Shown here in pieces: positions 40,265 to 49,417 of a DNA stretch of 64,000 bases. The position numbers and the translations under genes were made by a program. Origin of the DNA: Stappia sp. MMSF_3263 (lineage in GTDB: Bacteria; Pseudomonadota; Alphaproteobacteria; Rhizobiales; Stappiaceae). The stretch covers positions 186,001 to 250,000 of the forward strand of contig NZ_JASHIK010000005.1 of the NCBI RefSeq assembly GCF_030733745.1. The letters are read 5' to 3'. How positions within the stretch are numbered: position 1 is the first letter of the stretch; the number at the start of each line of letters is the position of its first letter. The notes under the pieces are model-generated. The model searched no databases, had not been told where the DNA came from, and saw nothing but the letters and a program-made list of their open reading frames with translations.

Positions 40265-41566
40265 TCAGTAGCCGAGAAGCAGGCGGGGCAGGGTCAGGCT
40301 GATCGCCGGCACGAAGGTGACGAGCAGCAGCATTGCCGCCAGCACCGCGTAGAAGGGCAGCAGCGGCTTCAGCACCTTGCCGATGGAGACATTGCCGACG
40401 GAGCAGCCGACGAAAAGGGCTGAGCCCACCGGCGGCGTGCAGATGCCGATGCACAGGTTGAAGGTCATCATCACGCCGAAATGGACCGGATCCATGCCGA
40501 GATCCTTCACGACGGGAAGGAAGATCGGCGTGAAGATCAGCAGCGCCGGGGTCATGTCCATGAAGGTGCCGACGACCAGCAGGGCGAGGTTGATCACCAG
40601 CAGCAGCACCAGCGGGTTTTCCGAAAGCCCGAGCAGGATGTCGGAGATGGTGTAGGGGATGTCGGCGAAGGCCATCACCTTGGACATGGCGATCGAGCAG
40701 CCGATCATCAGCAACACGATGGAGGTGGTGACGGCGGATTCCAGGATGATGCCGGGCAGGTCCTTCACGCCGATCTCGCGATAGACGACGAGGGCGAGGA
40801 TGAGCGTGTAGACGACGGCTGCCGCCGAGGCTTCCGTCGCGGTGAAGACGCCGCCGATGATGCCGCCCATGACGATGACGATGAGGCCGAGCGGCAGCAC
40901 CGCGTCCGCCGTCTTGCGGATGACTTCCCGCAGGCTCGGGCGCGGGGCGACCGGGTAGCCGCGCTTCTTGGCGATGATGCCGGCAACCAGCATCAGGCCA
41001 AGGCCCATCAGGATGCCGGGCACGTAGCCGGCGACGAAAAGGGCCGCGATCGAGGTGCCGTTGGTGATCAGCGAATAGACGATGAAGGTGGTCGAGGGCG
41101 GGATGAGCAGGCCGGTCGGGCAGGAGGCGATGTTGACGGCGGCCGAATAGGCCGGGTCGTAGCCTTCCTTCTTCTGCAAGGGTGCCATGACGCCGCCGAC
41201 GGCCGCGGCGGAGGCGACGGCCGAACCGGAAATCGAGCCGAACATCATGTTGGCCAGCACGTTGCAGTGGGCAAGCGAGCCGGGCAGGCGACCGCCGAGC
41301 ACCTTGGCGAACTCGATCAGGCGCAGGGCGATGCCGCCGCGATTCATGATGTTGCCGGCCAGGATGAAGAAGGGAATCGCCAGCAGCGTGAAACTGTCGA
41401 GGCCGGAAGCCATCTGCTGGGCGGTGATGTAGACCGACTGGTCGAAGGTCATGAACAGGGTGAAGGTCACGACCGAGGCGATGCCAATGGCGAAGGCGAT
41501 CGGGACGCCGAGGACCATCAGCAGGCCGAACACGCCAAAGAGGGTGAGTGCGCTTTGCAGTTCCAT
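40265..41566 (-). CDS. dctM: TRAP transporter large permease DctM
   Basis: A 433-residue integral membrane protein with about 12 helices, the DctM family: VLGVPIAFAIGIASV, the PFFILAGNIMNRGGIALRL turn, and MFGSISGSAVASAAAVGGVM. It carries out sodium-driven uptake with DctQ and the DctP binding protein. The ligand is probably a uronate or aldobiouronate, by operon. Followed by GH31, uxuB and uxaC. Confidence 0.94.
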   Translation of the reverse strand: MELQSALTLFGVFGLLMVLGVPIAFAIGIASVVTFTLFMTFDQSVYITAQQMASGLDSFTLLAIPFFILAGNIMNRGGIALRLIEFAKVLGGRLPGSLAHCNVLANMMFGSISGSAVASAAAVGGVMAPLQKKEGYDPAYSAAVNIASCPTGLLIPPSTTFIVYSLITNGTSIAALFVAGYVPGILMGLGLMLVAGIIAKKRGYPVAPRPSLREVIRKTADAVLPLGLIVIVMGGIIGGVFTATEASAAAVVYTLILALVVYREIGVKDLPGIILESAVTTSIVLLMIGCSIAMSKVMAFADIPYTISDILLGLSENPLVLLLVINLALLVVGTFMDMTPALLIFTPIFLPVVKDLGMDPVHFGVMMTFNLCIGICTPPVGSALFVGCSVGNVSIGKVLKPLLPFYAVLAAMLLLVTFVPAISLTLPRLLLGY

Positions 41567-41578
41567 GGGTCGCGATCC

Positions 41579-42097
41579 TCAGTCGAGCGGGCCGCCGGGC
41601 GCATCGCCGGCGGGAGTGTCGGGAGTTTCCCCGCGGGCGAGGCCGACCAGGAAGAAGCTGCAGTAGAAGACGATCATCGCGCCGGAGAAGGGGATGGCGC
41701 CGTAGACATAGCCCATGGGTATGCGCAGGGCCGGCGAGAGCTGGCCGGTGGCCAGCGTCTTCTCGACCAGCTGGTAGCCGCCATAGACCATGACGATCGC
41801 GGCGAAGCCGGCGATCAGCAACATCACCAGTGCGGCAAGGAGTTGCGCGTTGCGCCCGCTGAGCATCAGCGGAAGGACGTCGATGGCCAGATGCCGGCGC
41901 TGACCGAGCGTGTAGGCGGCGCCGACGAGACCCACCCACATGAAGAGGAAGCGGGCCATCTCGTCGGTGACCGTGCTCGGCGTGCCGAGCACGTAGCGGG
42001 ACACCACCTGCCAGACGACGCAGGCGACGAGGACCGCGAAAACGGCGGCGATGAGCATCCCCAGAACGCGGTCGATGCGGATCTTCAGAGCGTGCAT
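41579..42097 (-). CDS. dctQ: TRAP transporter small permease DctQ
   Basis: A 172-residue four-helix membrane protein of the DctQ family (VFAVLVACVVWQVVSRYVLG first helix, RFLFMWVGLVGAAYTLGQR). First gene of the leftward operon, 12 bp before dctM. GGGAGG stands before ATG 42097. The C-terminus is a short Asp/Gly/Pro tail. Confidence 0.93.
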   Translation of the reverse strand: MHALKIRIDRVLGMLIAAVFAVLVACVVWQVVSRYVLGTPSTVTDEMARFLFMWVGLVGAAYTLGQRRHLAIDVLPLMLSGRNAQLLAALVMLLIAGFAAIVMVYGGYQLVEKTLATGQLSPALRIPMGYVYGAIPFSGAMIVFYCSFFLVGLARGETPDTPAGDAPGGPLD

Positions 42098-42235
42098 GGC
42101 GAAGCGCCTCCCGTGAGAGCCGTCGCCGGTTCGTGTCTCGCGACCATCCTGTCCTCCCGGTTCCGGATCGTGCCGGACCTTTGTCTCGCGCGCATTGTGC
42201 CGCGTCGCTTGAGGTCCTGACATTGCGCATTTAAA

Positions 42236-42327
42236 AAAATTGGTCAACCAATTTTCAAAATTGGTTGACATATCGGTGCCGTTGAAGAAGTCTCGCGGCA
42301 GTGTTGGTCAGAATTGGCCGGCCAATT
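42236..42327. promoter_or_regulatory. UxuR-type operator cluster between divergent uronate operons
   Basis: Three palindromic elements fill this stretch. aaaattggt-ca-accaatttt (42236-42255) is a 9-bp inverted repeat with a 2-nt centre. A second aaaattggt (42257-42265) makes a further dyad with the preceding half. aattggccggccaatt (42312-42327) is a perfect 16-bp palindrome. The ATTGGT/ACCAAT half-site is that of GntR-type UxuR/ExuR/KdgR-class operators (AATTGGTATACCAATT). A consensus TTGACA (42265-42270) overlaps it and could be the -35 of the dctP transcript. Confidence 0.75.
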
Positions 42328-42411
42328 TGCGCAAAGGCCGGCAGTGCCGATGCGTTGCGACGTCCGGGCCGGGTGTGCGGTCCGGATGGAGAAAACCCGG
42401 GAGGAATTCAC

Positions 42412-43392
42412 ATGCGCATGTCCTATCGCGCCGCCGCCATCGCCGGCGCGGCCCTTTTCGCCTTCGCTTCCGTCGCCGAGGCGCGGACCCTGAAGCTCAA
42501 TCACAACAATCCGGAAGACCATCCGCTTCACAAGTCGATGGAGTTCATGGCCGAGCGGGTCAATGAACTGACCAATGGCGACGTCAAGATCCGGGTCTAT
42601 GCCAATGCCCAGCTCGGCAACCAGCGCGAGTCCATGGAGCTGATGCAGAACGGCACGCTCGACATGGCCCGCTCGAATGCCAGCGAGCTGGAAGCCTTCG
42701 AGGAATCCTATTCGGCCCTCAACCTGCCCTTCATCTTCGCCGACGAGGAGCACTACTACAAGGTTCTGTCCGGCGAGATCGGCGACGATATCCTGACCTC
42801 CTCGCGCGACAAGGGCTTTATCGGCGTCGCCTACTATGTCGAGGGCGCGCGCTCCTTCTACGCCAACAAGGAAATCCGCACTCCGGCCGACCTTGAAGGC
42901 ATGAAGATCCGCGTCCAGCCGAGCCCCTCGGCCATCCGCATGGTCGAACTGCTGGGCGGCAGCCCGACCCCGATCGCCTGGGGCGAGCTCTACAGCGCGC
43001 TGCAGCAGGGTGTCGTCGATGGTGCCGAGAACAACCCGCTGGCGCTGACCTCGGCCCGCCACGGCGAGGTCTCCAAGGTCTATTCCAACAACGAGCACAC
43101 CATGATCCCCTCGGTGGTGATGATCTCGACCCAGACCTGGGACGCGCTGTCGGAAGACCAGCAGAAGGCGCTGAAGCAGGCCGCCCGCGAGTCCATGGAC
43201 TTCCACCGCAAGAACTGGAACGAGCAGGTCGCCGAAGGCATCGAGCTCGCCAAGAAGGAACTCGGCGTGAAATTCGTCGAGGTCGAGAAGGGTCCGTTCG
43301 TGGAAAAGGTGCTGCCGATGCATGAGGAGGCCGCCGCCAAGTCCGAGCGCGTGGCCGACCTGATCAAGCGCATCAAGGCCGCTGCCGAATAA
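42412..43392 (+). CDS. dctP: TRAP transporter substrate-binding protein DctP
   Basis: A 326-residue periplasmic DctP-type binding protein with a signal peptide (cleavage about VAEA/RT, residue 24). The first strand is LKLNHNNPEDHPLHKSM, and IRVQPSPSAIRMVELLGG (about 164-181) carries the Arg that binds the ligand carboxylate. GGGAGG precedes ATG 42412. Uronate ligand is deduced from its operon. A strong hairpin follows, so the binding protein may be made in excess over the genes behind it. Confidence 0.94.
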   Translation: MRMSYRAAAIAGAALFAFASVAEARTLKLNHNNPEDHPLHKSMEFMAERVNELTNGDVKIRVYANAQLGNQRESMELMQNGTLDMARSNASELEAFEESYSALNLPFIFADEEHYYKVLSGEIGDDILTSSRDKGFIGVAYYVEGARSFYANKEIRTPADLEGMKIRVQPSPSAIRMVELLGGSPTPIAWGELYSALQQGVVDGAENNPLALTSARHGEVSKVYSNNEHTMIPSVVMISTQTWDALSEDQQKALKQAARESMDFHRKNWNEQVAEGIELAKKELGVKFVEVEKGPFVEKVLPMHEEAAAKSERVADLIKRIKAAAE

Positions 43393-43410
43393 GTCCTCCC
43401 AAGGACTGTC

Positions 43411-43438
43411 CCGCGCCGCGCCTTCGCGTGCGGCGCGG
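43411..43438 (+). terminator. Hairpin between dctP and the beta-glucuronidase gene
   Basis: A perfect 9-bp GC stem (43411-43419 with 43430-43438) and a 10-nt loop begin 19 nt after dctP; a T-rich stretch follows. Such partial terminators are common behind binding-protein genes. Confidence 0.55.
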
Positions 43439-43482
43439 ACTTTCTCCCTGTTTCGCCCAATTGATTTTTCCGGAGTCCCGTC

Positions 43483-45312
43483 GTGCTCGAACGTTCCGCC
43501 CTTGCCGAGAATGCGCTTCAGGCGCTGCATGACGAGGACTACGACCGTCCCTTCAACACGCAGTCGCTCAACCACGAGACGATGATCTTCACCGGCGGGC
43601 GCCGTGGCATCAGTCTGGATGGCGACTGGAACTTCTGCGTCGACCTGCTCGACACGGGCCTCAGGCAGAAATGGTTCTCCATGCTGCCGATGCCGGCCGA
43701 GGAGCGGGCCGAACCCTGGGATTACGACCCTTACGAGGGCGAGACCGTCCCGGTTCCCTCCTGCTGGCAGATGCTGAAGGAGAAGTGGTACTTCTTCGAG
43801 GGCAGCGCCTGGTACACACGGCCGCTCGACATGGACGGGGAACTGGCCGGCGATCTGGCCGGCAAGCGCCGCTTCCTGCGCGTCGGTGCGGCGCAATACG
43901 ACTGCAAGGTTTTCCTCAACGGGGAATTCCTCGGCAACCACTATGGCGGCTCGACGCCGTTCTTCTGCGAACTGACCGACCATCTGCGCCCGGGGCGCAA
44001 CTGGCTGATGCTGATGGTCAACAATGCCCGCACGCTCGACCGCGTGCCGATGCGCAACACCGACTGGTTCAACTATGGCGGCGTCTACCGTGAGGTCGAG
44101 CTCTACGAGACGCCCGAAACGGTGATCCGCGACCTCTTCGTCCATCTGGTTCCCGATGGGAGCTATGCCCGCATCCGCGCCGAGGTGACCGTCGATGGCG
44201 ATGCCTCCGAGGCCGTGCTGGAAATCCCGGAACTCGGCATCCGCCAGGCCGTTGCACTCGATGCGGACGGGCGCGGGGCGGTGACATTCGCGGCGCTCCC
44301 GGACCTGTGGTCGCCCGACAATCCGAAGCTTTACGACGTGGCCCTTACGGCGGGCGAAGACCGGGTCGAGGACCGGGTCGGTTTCCGCCAGGTGGAGCGG
44401 GCCGGGGACGAGATCCGGCTGAACGGCAAGGAATTGTTCCTGCGCGGCATCTCGGTGCACGAGGACGACCGCGACACCGGCAAGGTGACGAGCGAGGCGG
44501 ACCTGCGCCGGCGCTTCGAGCATGCCAGGGCGCTCAACTGCAACTACCTGCGGCTAGCCCATTATCCGCATCACGAGATGGCGGCGCGGCTTGCCGACGA
44601 ACTCGGCTTCCTGCTGTGGGAAGAGATCCCGGTCTACTGGGCCGTTGCCTTCGACAATCCGGCGACCTACCGGGATGCCCGCAACCAGCTGATCGAGCTG
44701 GTCAAGCGCGACCGCAACCGGGCCAGCGTCGTCATCTGGTCGGTCGGCAACGAGAACCCGGACACCGACGCGCGCCTCGCCTTCATGAAGGGCCTTGCCG
44801 ATACGGCGAAAGAATTCGACCCGACCCGGCTGACCTCGGCCGCCTGCCTCGTCAACCACGCGCGCAACCGCATCGAGGACCGGCTGGCCGAGCATATCGA
44901 TGTGATCGGCATCAACGAGTATTACGGCTGGTACGAGGAAAATTTCGAGGATCTCGTCGCCATCGGCCGCAATTCAGATCCCGGCAAGCCTGTGGTGATT
45001 TCCGAGACCGGCGCGGACGGCGCGATCGGCGAGGGCGCGCCGGCGCGCGGCCTGTTCAGCGAAACCTACATGACCGAGGTCTACCGGCGGCAGATCGCCA
45101 CCCTGCGCGGCCTGTCCTATGTGAAGGGCATGTCGCCGTGGATCCTCTATGACTTCCGGGTTGAACGCCGGCAAAATATCTTTCAGCGTGGGTACAACAA
45201 GAAAGGCCTGATCGCGGCCGACAAAACCACCGTGAAAGAAGCCTTCGACGTGCTCGCATCCTATTATGCGGAGCGCCGCGAGGCGGAGGCCGCCGGGGAG
45301 GGGGACGCATGA
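43483..45312 (+). CDS. uidA: Beta-glucuronidase (GH2)
   Basis: A 609-residue GH2 hydrolase with sugar-binding (about 50-215), immunoglobulin-like (215-305) and TIM-barrel domains. The acid/base is E424 in SVGNENPD and the nucleophile E508 in VISETGADG. The barrel motif NYLRLAHYPHHE and the N-terminal MIFTGGRRGISLDGDW fit beta-glucuronidase or beta-galacturonidase. It frees hexuronate for uxaC. GTG 43483 lies 8 nt after CGGAG. No signal peptide, so cytoplasmic. Overlaps the regulator gene by ATGA. Confidence 0.92.
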   Translation: MLERSALAENALQALHDEDYDRPFNTQSLNHETMIFTGGRRGISLDGDWNFCVDLLDTGLRQKWFSMLPMPAEERAEPWDYDPYEGETVPVPSCWQMLKEKWYFFEGSAWYTRPLDMDGELAGDLAGKRRFLRVGAAQYDCKVFLNGEFLGNHYGGSTPFFCELTDHLRPGRNWLMLMVNNARTLDRVPMRNTDWFNYGGVYREVELYETPETVIRDLFVHLVPDGSYARIRAEVTVDGDASEAVLEIPELGIRQAVALDADGRGAVTFAALPDLWSPDNPKLYDVALTAGEDRVEDRVGFRQVERAGDEIRLNGKELFLRGISVHEDDRDTGKVTSEADLRRRFEHARALNCNYLRLAHYPHHEMAARLADELGFLLWEEIPVYWAVAFDNPATYRDARNQLIELVKRDRNRASVVIWSVGNENPDTDARLAFMKGLADTAKEFDPTRLTSAACLVNHARNRIEDRLAEHIDVIGINEYYGWYEENFEDLVAIGRNSDPGKPVVISETGADGAIGEGAPARGLFSETYMTEVYRRQIATLRGLSYVKGMSPWILYDFRVERRQNIFQRGYNKKGLIAADKTTVKEAFDVLASYYAERREAEAAGEGDA

Positions 45313-46058
45313 TCGAAGGCGGCGGCAAGCGGCGCTACGAGGAAGTGGCCGAGGCGCTCAAGCAGGAATTGCGTGCCGGCAATTACCGCATCGGCGACCG
45401 ACTCAAGACCGAGCGCCAGATCTCCGAGGAAATGGCCGTCAGCCGCTCGCTCGTGCGAGAGGCGGTGATCATGCTGGAGATCGAGGGGTTCGTCGACGTC
45501 CGCAAGGGATCGGGCATCTATGTCGAGCGCCTTCCCTCGGGCGAGAGCGAGGAGCCGCGCGGCGATATCGGGCCGTTCGAGTTGCTGCAGGCGCGACAGG
45601 TGCTGGAAAGCAGCATCGCCGCCTTCGCCGCGACCATGGTGACCAAGTCGGACATCCTGCGCATGCGCGAGGCGCTCGAGCTGGAGCGCAAGGCAATCGA
45701 GGCCGGCTCCGGGGACTATTCCGGTGACGAGCTTTTCCATCACCTGATCGCCGAGGCGACGCAGAACAGCGTGCTTGTCGACATGATCGACGAACTCTGG
45801 CGCAAGCGCGAGCAGAGCCCGATGTGGGCGCGCCTGCACACGCGCATCTTCGACCGGGGGTATCGGGGAAAATGGCTCGAGGATCACCAGGCGATCCTGA
45901 CGGCACTGCAGTGCCGGGACCCGGGCGCGGCCCGGCAGGCCATGTGGCGGCATCTGGAAAACGTCCGGCTTACGCTTCTTGAGCTGTCCGATGTCGATGA
46001 CCCGCAGTTCGACGGCTACCTCTTCGACAGCGGTCCGGCCACGGCGGCGGGAACCTGA
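45309..46058 (+). CDS. GntR (FadR subfamily) regulator, UxuR-like
   Basis: A 249-residue FadR-type GntR regulator: winged helix (about residues 8-75: YRIGDRLKTERQISEEMAVSRSLVREA) and helical FCD ligand domain (about 90-230) with a metal site made of Asp/His residues (DELFHHLIAEAT, EDHQAIL). It is embedded in the uronate regulon and fits the ATTGGT/ACCAAT operators at 42236-42327. Expected to be released by a hexuronate or fructuronate signal. Confidence 0.9.
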   Translation: MIEGGGKRRYEEVAEALKQELRAGNYRIGDRLKTERQISEEMAVSRSLVREAVIMLEIEGFVDVRKGSGIYVERLPSGESEEPRGDIGPFELLQARQVLESSIAAFAATMVTKSDILRMREALELERKAIEAGSGDYSGDELFHHLIAEATQNSVLVDMIDELWRKREQSPMWARLHTRIFDRGYRGKWLEDHQAILTALQCRDPGAARQAMWRHLENVRLTLLELSDVDDPQFDGYLFDSGPATAAGT

Positions 46059-46112
46059 AACGGCCTCACCCAAAGCAATCGTATCCACCCCATCCCCAAG
46101 GGATTTTTCGAA

Positions 46113-47279
46113 ATGCAACAGTCCTGGCGCTGGTTCGGCCCGACCGACCCGGTCACCCTTTCCGACATCCGCCAGGCGGGTGCGCGGGGTGTCGTGACGG
46201 CGCTTCATGATGTGCCCAACGGCACGGCGTGGCCGGTCGAGACGATTGCCGCGCGCAAGGCCGCCATCGAGGCCGCCGGGCTTGAATGGTCCGTGGTCGA
46301 GAGCATTCCCGTGCACGAGGACATCAAGACCGGCGCGCCGGGCTGGGAGCGGCACGCCGAGGCCTGGTGCGTGTCGCTCGCGAACCTTGCAGCCAATGGC
46401 ATCCGCACCGTCTGTTACAATTTCATGCCGGTGCTCGACTGGACGCGAACCGAACTGGCGCACGAACTGCCCGACGGCGCCCGCTGCCTGCGTTTCGACC
46501 AGATCCGTTTCGCCGCGTTCGACCTCTTCGTGCTTGCTCGCGAGGGCGCGTCGACCGACTATACCGACGCGGAGATCGAGGCGGCGCGCGCCCTGCATGC
46601 CGGCATGTCGGCCGCGGACATCCGCGTTCTCACGGACACGATCATCGCCGGACTGCCGGGAGCGGAGGAGAGCTATTCGCTCGACACGTTCCGCGCCCGA
46701 CTCGCGGCCTATGAGGGGATGGACGCGGACGATCTGCGCGAGCGGCTCGCGGCGTTCCTGGAGATCGTGCTGCCGGTGGCGGAAAAGGCCGGCATCGTCC
46801 TTGCCATTCATCCCGACGATCCGCCGCGGCCGCTGTTCGGCTTGCCGCGCATCGTCTCAACCCAGGACGACATGGCGGCGATCGCGGCAATGTCCCCCAG
46901 CCCGGCGCACGGATTCACCTTCTGCACCGGTTCCTACGGCGTGCGGGCCGACAACGACCTCGTCGCCATGCTGGAGCGGTTCGGTGCGCGGGTGCATTTC
47001 CTGCATCTGCGCACGACGAAGCGCGAGGGTGACGGCAAGAGCTTCCACGAGGCGGCGCATCTGGACGGCGATGTCGACATGGTCGCGGTGGTGCGCAAAG
47101 TGGTGGAGATCGAGCGCCGTCGGGGCGTATCGCTGCCGATGCGGCCCGATCACGGCCACCAGATCCTCGACGACCTGAGGCGCGTGTCGACGCCGGGCTA
47201 TCCGGCCATCGGCCGCCTGCGCGGACTTGCCGAACTGCGCGGCATCGAGATGGCCGTCGCCGCGCTCGTGCCCGGCTGA
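46113..47279 (+). CDS. uxuA: Mannonate dehydratase
   Basis: A 388-residue UxuA (TIM barrel, Mn/Fe-dependent), which dehydrates D-mannonate to 2-keto-3-deoxy-D-gluconate. Typical lines: [18 protein letters not shown] at the start, [14 protein letters not shown] near residue 105, [19 protein letters not shown] (about 230-248) and RPDHGHQIL near residue 350. Last in the rightward operon; the kinase and aldolase for the product are outside the window. Confidence 0.95.
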   Translation: MQQSWRWFGPTDPVTLSDIRQAGARGVVTALHDVPNGTAWPVETIAARKAAIEAAGLEWSVVESIPVHEDIKTGAPGWERHAEAWCVSLANLAANGIRTVCYNFMPVLDWTRTELAHELPDGARCLRFDQIRFAAFDLFVLAREGASTDYTDAEIEAARALHAGMSAADIRVLTDTIIAGLPGAEESYSLDTFRARLAAYEGMDADDLRERLAAFLEIVLPVAEKAGIVLAIHPDDPPRPLFGLPRIVSTQDDMAAIAAMSPSPAHGFTFCTGSYGVRADNDLVAMLERFGARVHFLHLRTTKREGDGKSFHEAAHLDGDVDMVAVVRKVVEIERRRGVSLPMRPDHGHQILDDLRRVSTPGYPAIGRLRGLAELRGIEMAVAALVPG

Positions 47280-47438
47280 GCATCCAACGCGCGAACAACA
47301 ACGTCACCGACGAGCAGGCAAGGGCAGCCGGGCATGGCATGCAGGGCTTGCCCGGAACCTGCGCGCAAAGGCGGGCTTGCCCGCATGGCCACTGGTCTGC
47401 AATACCTGTCAGTCAAACCAGTCAGGTACGGAACGGAC

Positions 47439-47960
47439 ATGCATCTGGCCTATACGACGTCGCCCGGACGCGGCGACATGGATCTTGTGCTCGCGGGCGT
47501 GGCGGATGCCCTTGCCCGGCAGGGCATCCGTACCTGCGGCGTTGTCCAGATCAACTCGGACTGCGACAGCGGCCGGCACTGCGACATGGACGTCAAGGTC
47601 CTGCCGGCCGGGCCGATGTTCCGTATCTCCCAGTCGCTGGGCAAGGACGCGCGAGGCTGTCGCCTTGATCCGCACGGGCTGGAGATGGCTGTCGGGGCGA
47701 CGGCCCGGCAGCTTGCCAGCGGGGCCGAGGTGCTGATCGTCAACAAGTTCGGCAAGCAGGAAGCCGAGGGGCGCGGGTTCCGCGACCTGATCGCCGAGGC
47801 ACTGGCCGCCGACATGGCCGTGATCGTGGGCGTCAACGGTCTCAACCGCGAAGCGTTCCTGGAGTTCTGCGGGGGAGAGGCGACCGAGCTTTTGCCGCAG
47901 GTCGAGGCGATCACGGGGTGGATTGCAGATGCGGTATCCCCTGCGGAGGCTGTCGGCTGA
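47439..47960 (+). CDS. DUF2478 family protein
   Basis: A 173-residue DUF2478 protein, a NTPase-like family often encoded near molybdate genes. The start MHLAYTTSPGRGDMDLVLAG is typical, with CDMDVKVLP, RGCRLDPHGLE and the NKFGKQEAEGRGFRDLI core. No Mo genes are seen here. ATG 47439 lacks a strong Shine-Dalgarno; the open frame extends upstream with Arg/Ala-rich sequence. The 159-bp gap from uxuA holds only a short GCGGGC-TT-GCCCGC hairpin. Confidence 0.8.
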   Translation: MHLAYTTSPGRGDMDLVLAGVADALARQGIRTCGVVQINSDCDSGRHCDMDVKVLPAGPMFRISQSLGKDARGCRLDPHGLEMAVGATARQLASGAEVLIVNKFGKQEAEGRGFRDLIAEALAADMAVIVGVNGLNREAFLEFCGGEATELLPQVEAITGWIADAVSPAEAVG

Positions 47961-47980
47961 GCCGCAGCCGCGATCCGCTC

Positions 47981-48520
47981 TCACCCCATTGCAAAGCCCG
48001 CGACCACCCGCGCGGGGTGAAACCGCACCAGTTCCAGCCGGGAGGCTCGCAGCCTGAGCGGCCAGGCGCTACCGGCCAGCACGGCCGGGATCGCCGCGGC
48101 GGGATCCTCGGTCGCTTCGCACAGCGTCACATGAGGCACGAAGGCGCCAGGCAGGTAGTGTCCGGCGCGGGCCAGCCCCGGATGCCGGGCCGCGAGCGTC
48201 GCGTCGAGATCCTGGTGGAGATCGAGGAGTTCGCGCCGGGGCACCGGAGCGAGATGGACCACGGCCGGCGGTCCGGGAAAGATGCCCGGCCCGCTCAGCG
48301 TCAGCGCGAGCGGGGCGCAGTGGCCGGCGACCCCGGCCAGGGTGTCCGCGATGGCGTCTTCCTCGTCTGGGGCGTCCGGAAGAATGGCGAGGGTCAGGTG
48401 GGGTGCATAGGCGAAGTTGCGCCGCGTCGCCTCCATGCCCCCGGCCAGCAGCGTCTCCCAGATCGTGGTGACGGAGGCCGCGTCCGGATCGTCGATGCGC
48501 AGGGTAATGGCGAGGGGCAT
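47981..48520 (-). CDS. 2H phosphoesterase / 2'-5' RNA ligase-like protein
   Basis: A 179-residue 2H-superfamily protein with the two H-x-T motifs HLTLAI (about residue 41) and HVTLCE (about residue 129). Family members open or join 2'-5' phosphodiester bonds or act on cyclic nucleotides. GGGAGAACGAC precedes ATG 48520. Convergent with the DUF2478 gene. Confidence 0.85.
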   Translation of the reverse strand: MPLAITLRIDDPDAASVTTIWETLLAGGMEATRRNFAYAPHLTLAILPDAPDEEDAIADTLAGVAGHCAPLALTLSGPGIFPGPPAVVHLAPVPRRELLDLHQDLDATLAARHPGLARAGHYLPGAFVPHVTLCEATEDPAAAIPAVLAGSAWPLRLRASRLELVRFHPARVVAGFAMG

Positions 48521-48560
48521 GTCGTTCTCCCGCAAGCGCCCGGCCTGCCGTGGACGGATG

Positions 48561-48974
48561 TCAGATATTCCCGGCCCGCACCGTCGCATCGCCGATGCTG
48601 ACAGACTGGCCGGCATCATCCTGCACGGTCAGTCGGACAATCATTTCCGGAACCTCGCCGGGAAGCAGCTTGGCAACCCGGCCGGAAATCGTCATCCGCG
48701 CGCCGACCGCGAGCGGCCTCAAAAAGCGTATCTGCAGGCTGCGGATGTCTGTGCCGGGCAGCCAGCCTCTCAATGCCCGCTCGAAGTGACCCATCATCAG
48801 CATGCCATGCACGATGGTGCCCGGCAGGCCGGCGGCGCGGGCGGCATCCTCGTCAAGATGAATGGGATTGCGATCGCCGGAAGCATCCGCATAGGCCGCG
48901 ACGCGGGCGGCGTCGAGCAGCGCCGGCGCGGTATCGGCAAACTTGTGCCCGACGGGAAAGGCGGCTTCGCTCAT
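48561..48974 (-). CDS. MaoC-like acyl-CoA/ACP dehydratase
   Basis: A 137-residue hotdog-fold MaoC dehydratase: YADASGDRNPIHLDEDAAR (about residues 28-46) contains the hydratase catalytic Asp and His (D-x-x-x-x-H), then GTIVHGMLMMGHFERAL. It hydrates or dehydrates 3-hydroxyacyl thioesters. It overlaps the companion MaoC-N gene by 4 nt and is last in the acyl cluster. Confidence 0.9.
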   Translation of the reverse strand: MSEAAFPVGHKFADTAPALLDAARVAAYADASGDRNPIHLDEDAARAAGLPGTIVHGMLMMGHFERALRGWLPGTDIRSLQIRFLRPLAVGARMTISGRVAKLLPGEVPEMIVRLTVQDDAGQSVSIGDATVRAGNI

Positions 48975-49384
48975 GATCCGGCTCCGTCTGCCCGGCGGTT
49001 CTCGAACAGGACGATGTCCGCAAGAAACTCCTGGCAGTGGCGGCCGGCCGCGTCCCGCACGCGTCCGCGCACCACGATCCGGTCGCCCCGGTCGGGGTTG
49101 CGCCGCCAGTCCACGGCCACCTGGTAAGGCCGCCCGACCTCAAGCGCCTGCTCGTAGCGGAATTGCTGGGCCTGGTGAACGAGGACGGCCGAACGATCGG
49201 CGGCGACGCTTTCAAGCGCGCCCAGGATTTCCGGCCTGGAGAGCACGGTGAAGGCAAAGGTCGCGGGGACGCGATCATCAGCCTCCACGCCCGTCCCGCC
49301 GACCGCGGCCGCGAAGGCGGCGACCCGATCGGGGGCCGTGGCAAGTTCCACCTCCGCGATGAGGGTCCAGTCCGGCTCACTCAT
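48971..49384 (-). CDS. MaoC N-terminal-domain (FAS1-like dehydratase half)
   Basis: A 137-residue hotdog protein of the MaoC-N/DUF4499-like group (AEVELATAPDRVAAFAAAVGG, TFAFTVLSRPEILGAL, VLVHQAQQFRYEQALEVG). It lacks the Asp-His pair and probably pairs with the catalytic MaoC protein next to it as the non-catalytic half of a two-subunit dehydratase. ATG 49384 follows GGAG. Confidence 0.8.
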   Translation of the reverse strand: MSEPDWTLIAEVELATAPDRVAAFAAAVGGTGVEADDRVPATFAFTVLSRPEILGALESVAADRSAVLVHQAQQFRYEQALEVGRPYQVAVDWRRNPDRGDRIVVRGRVRDAAGRHCQEFLADIVLFENRRADGAGS

Positions 49385-49417
49385 ACCGCGCTCCAATCAT
49401 GCGTGCCGATACGTCCG

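Noticed and set aside
40242-42230. A 662-codon minus frame across dctM/dctQ
   Set aside because: Shadow frame of the TRAP permeases; the true products in the other frame have clear membrane helices.
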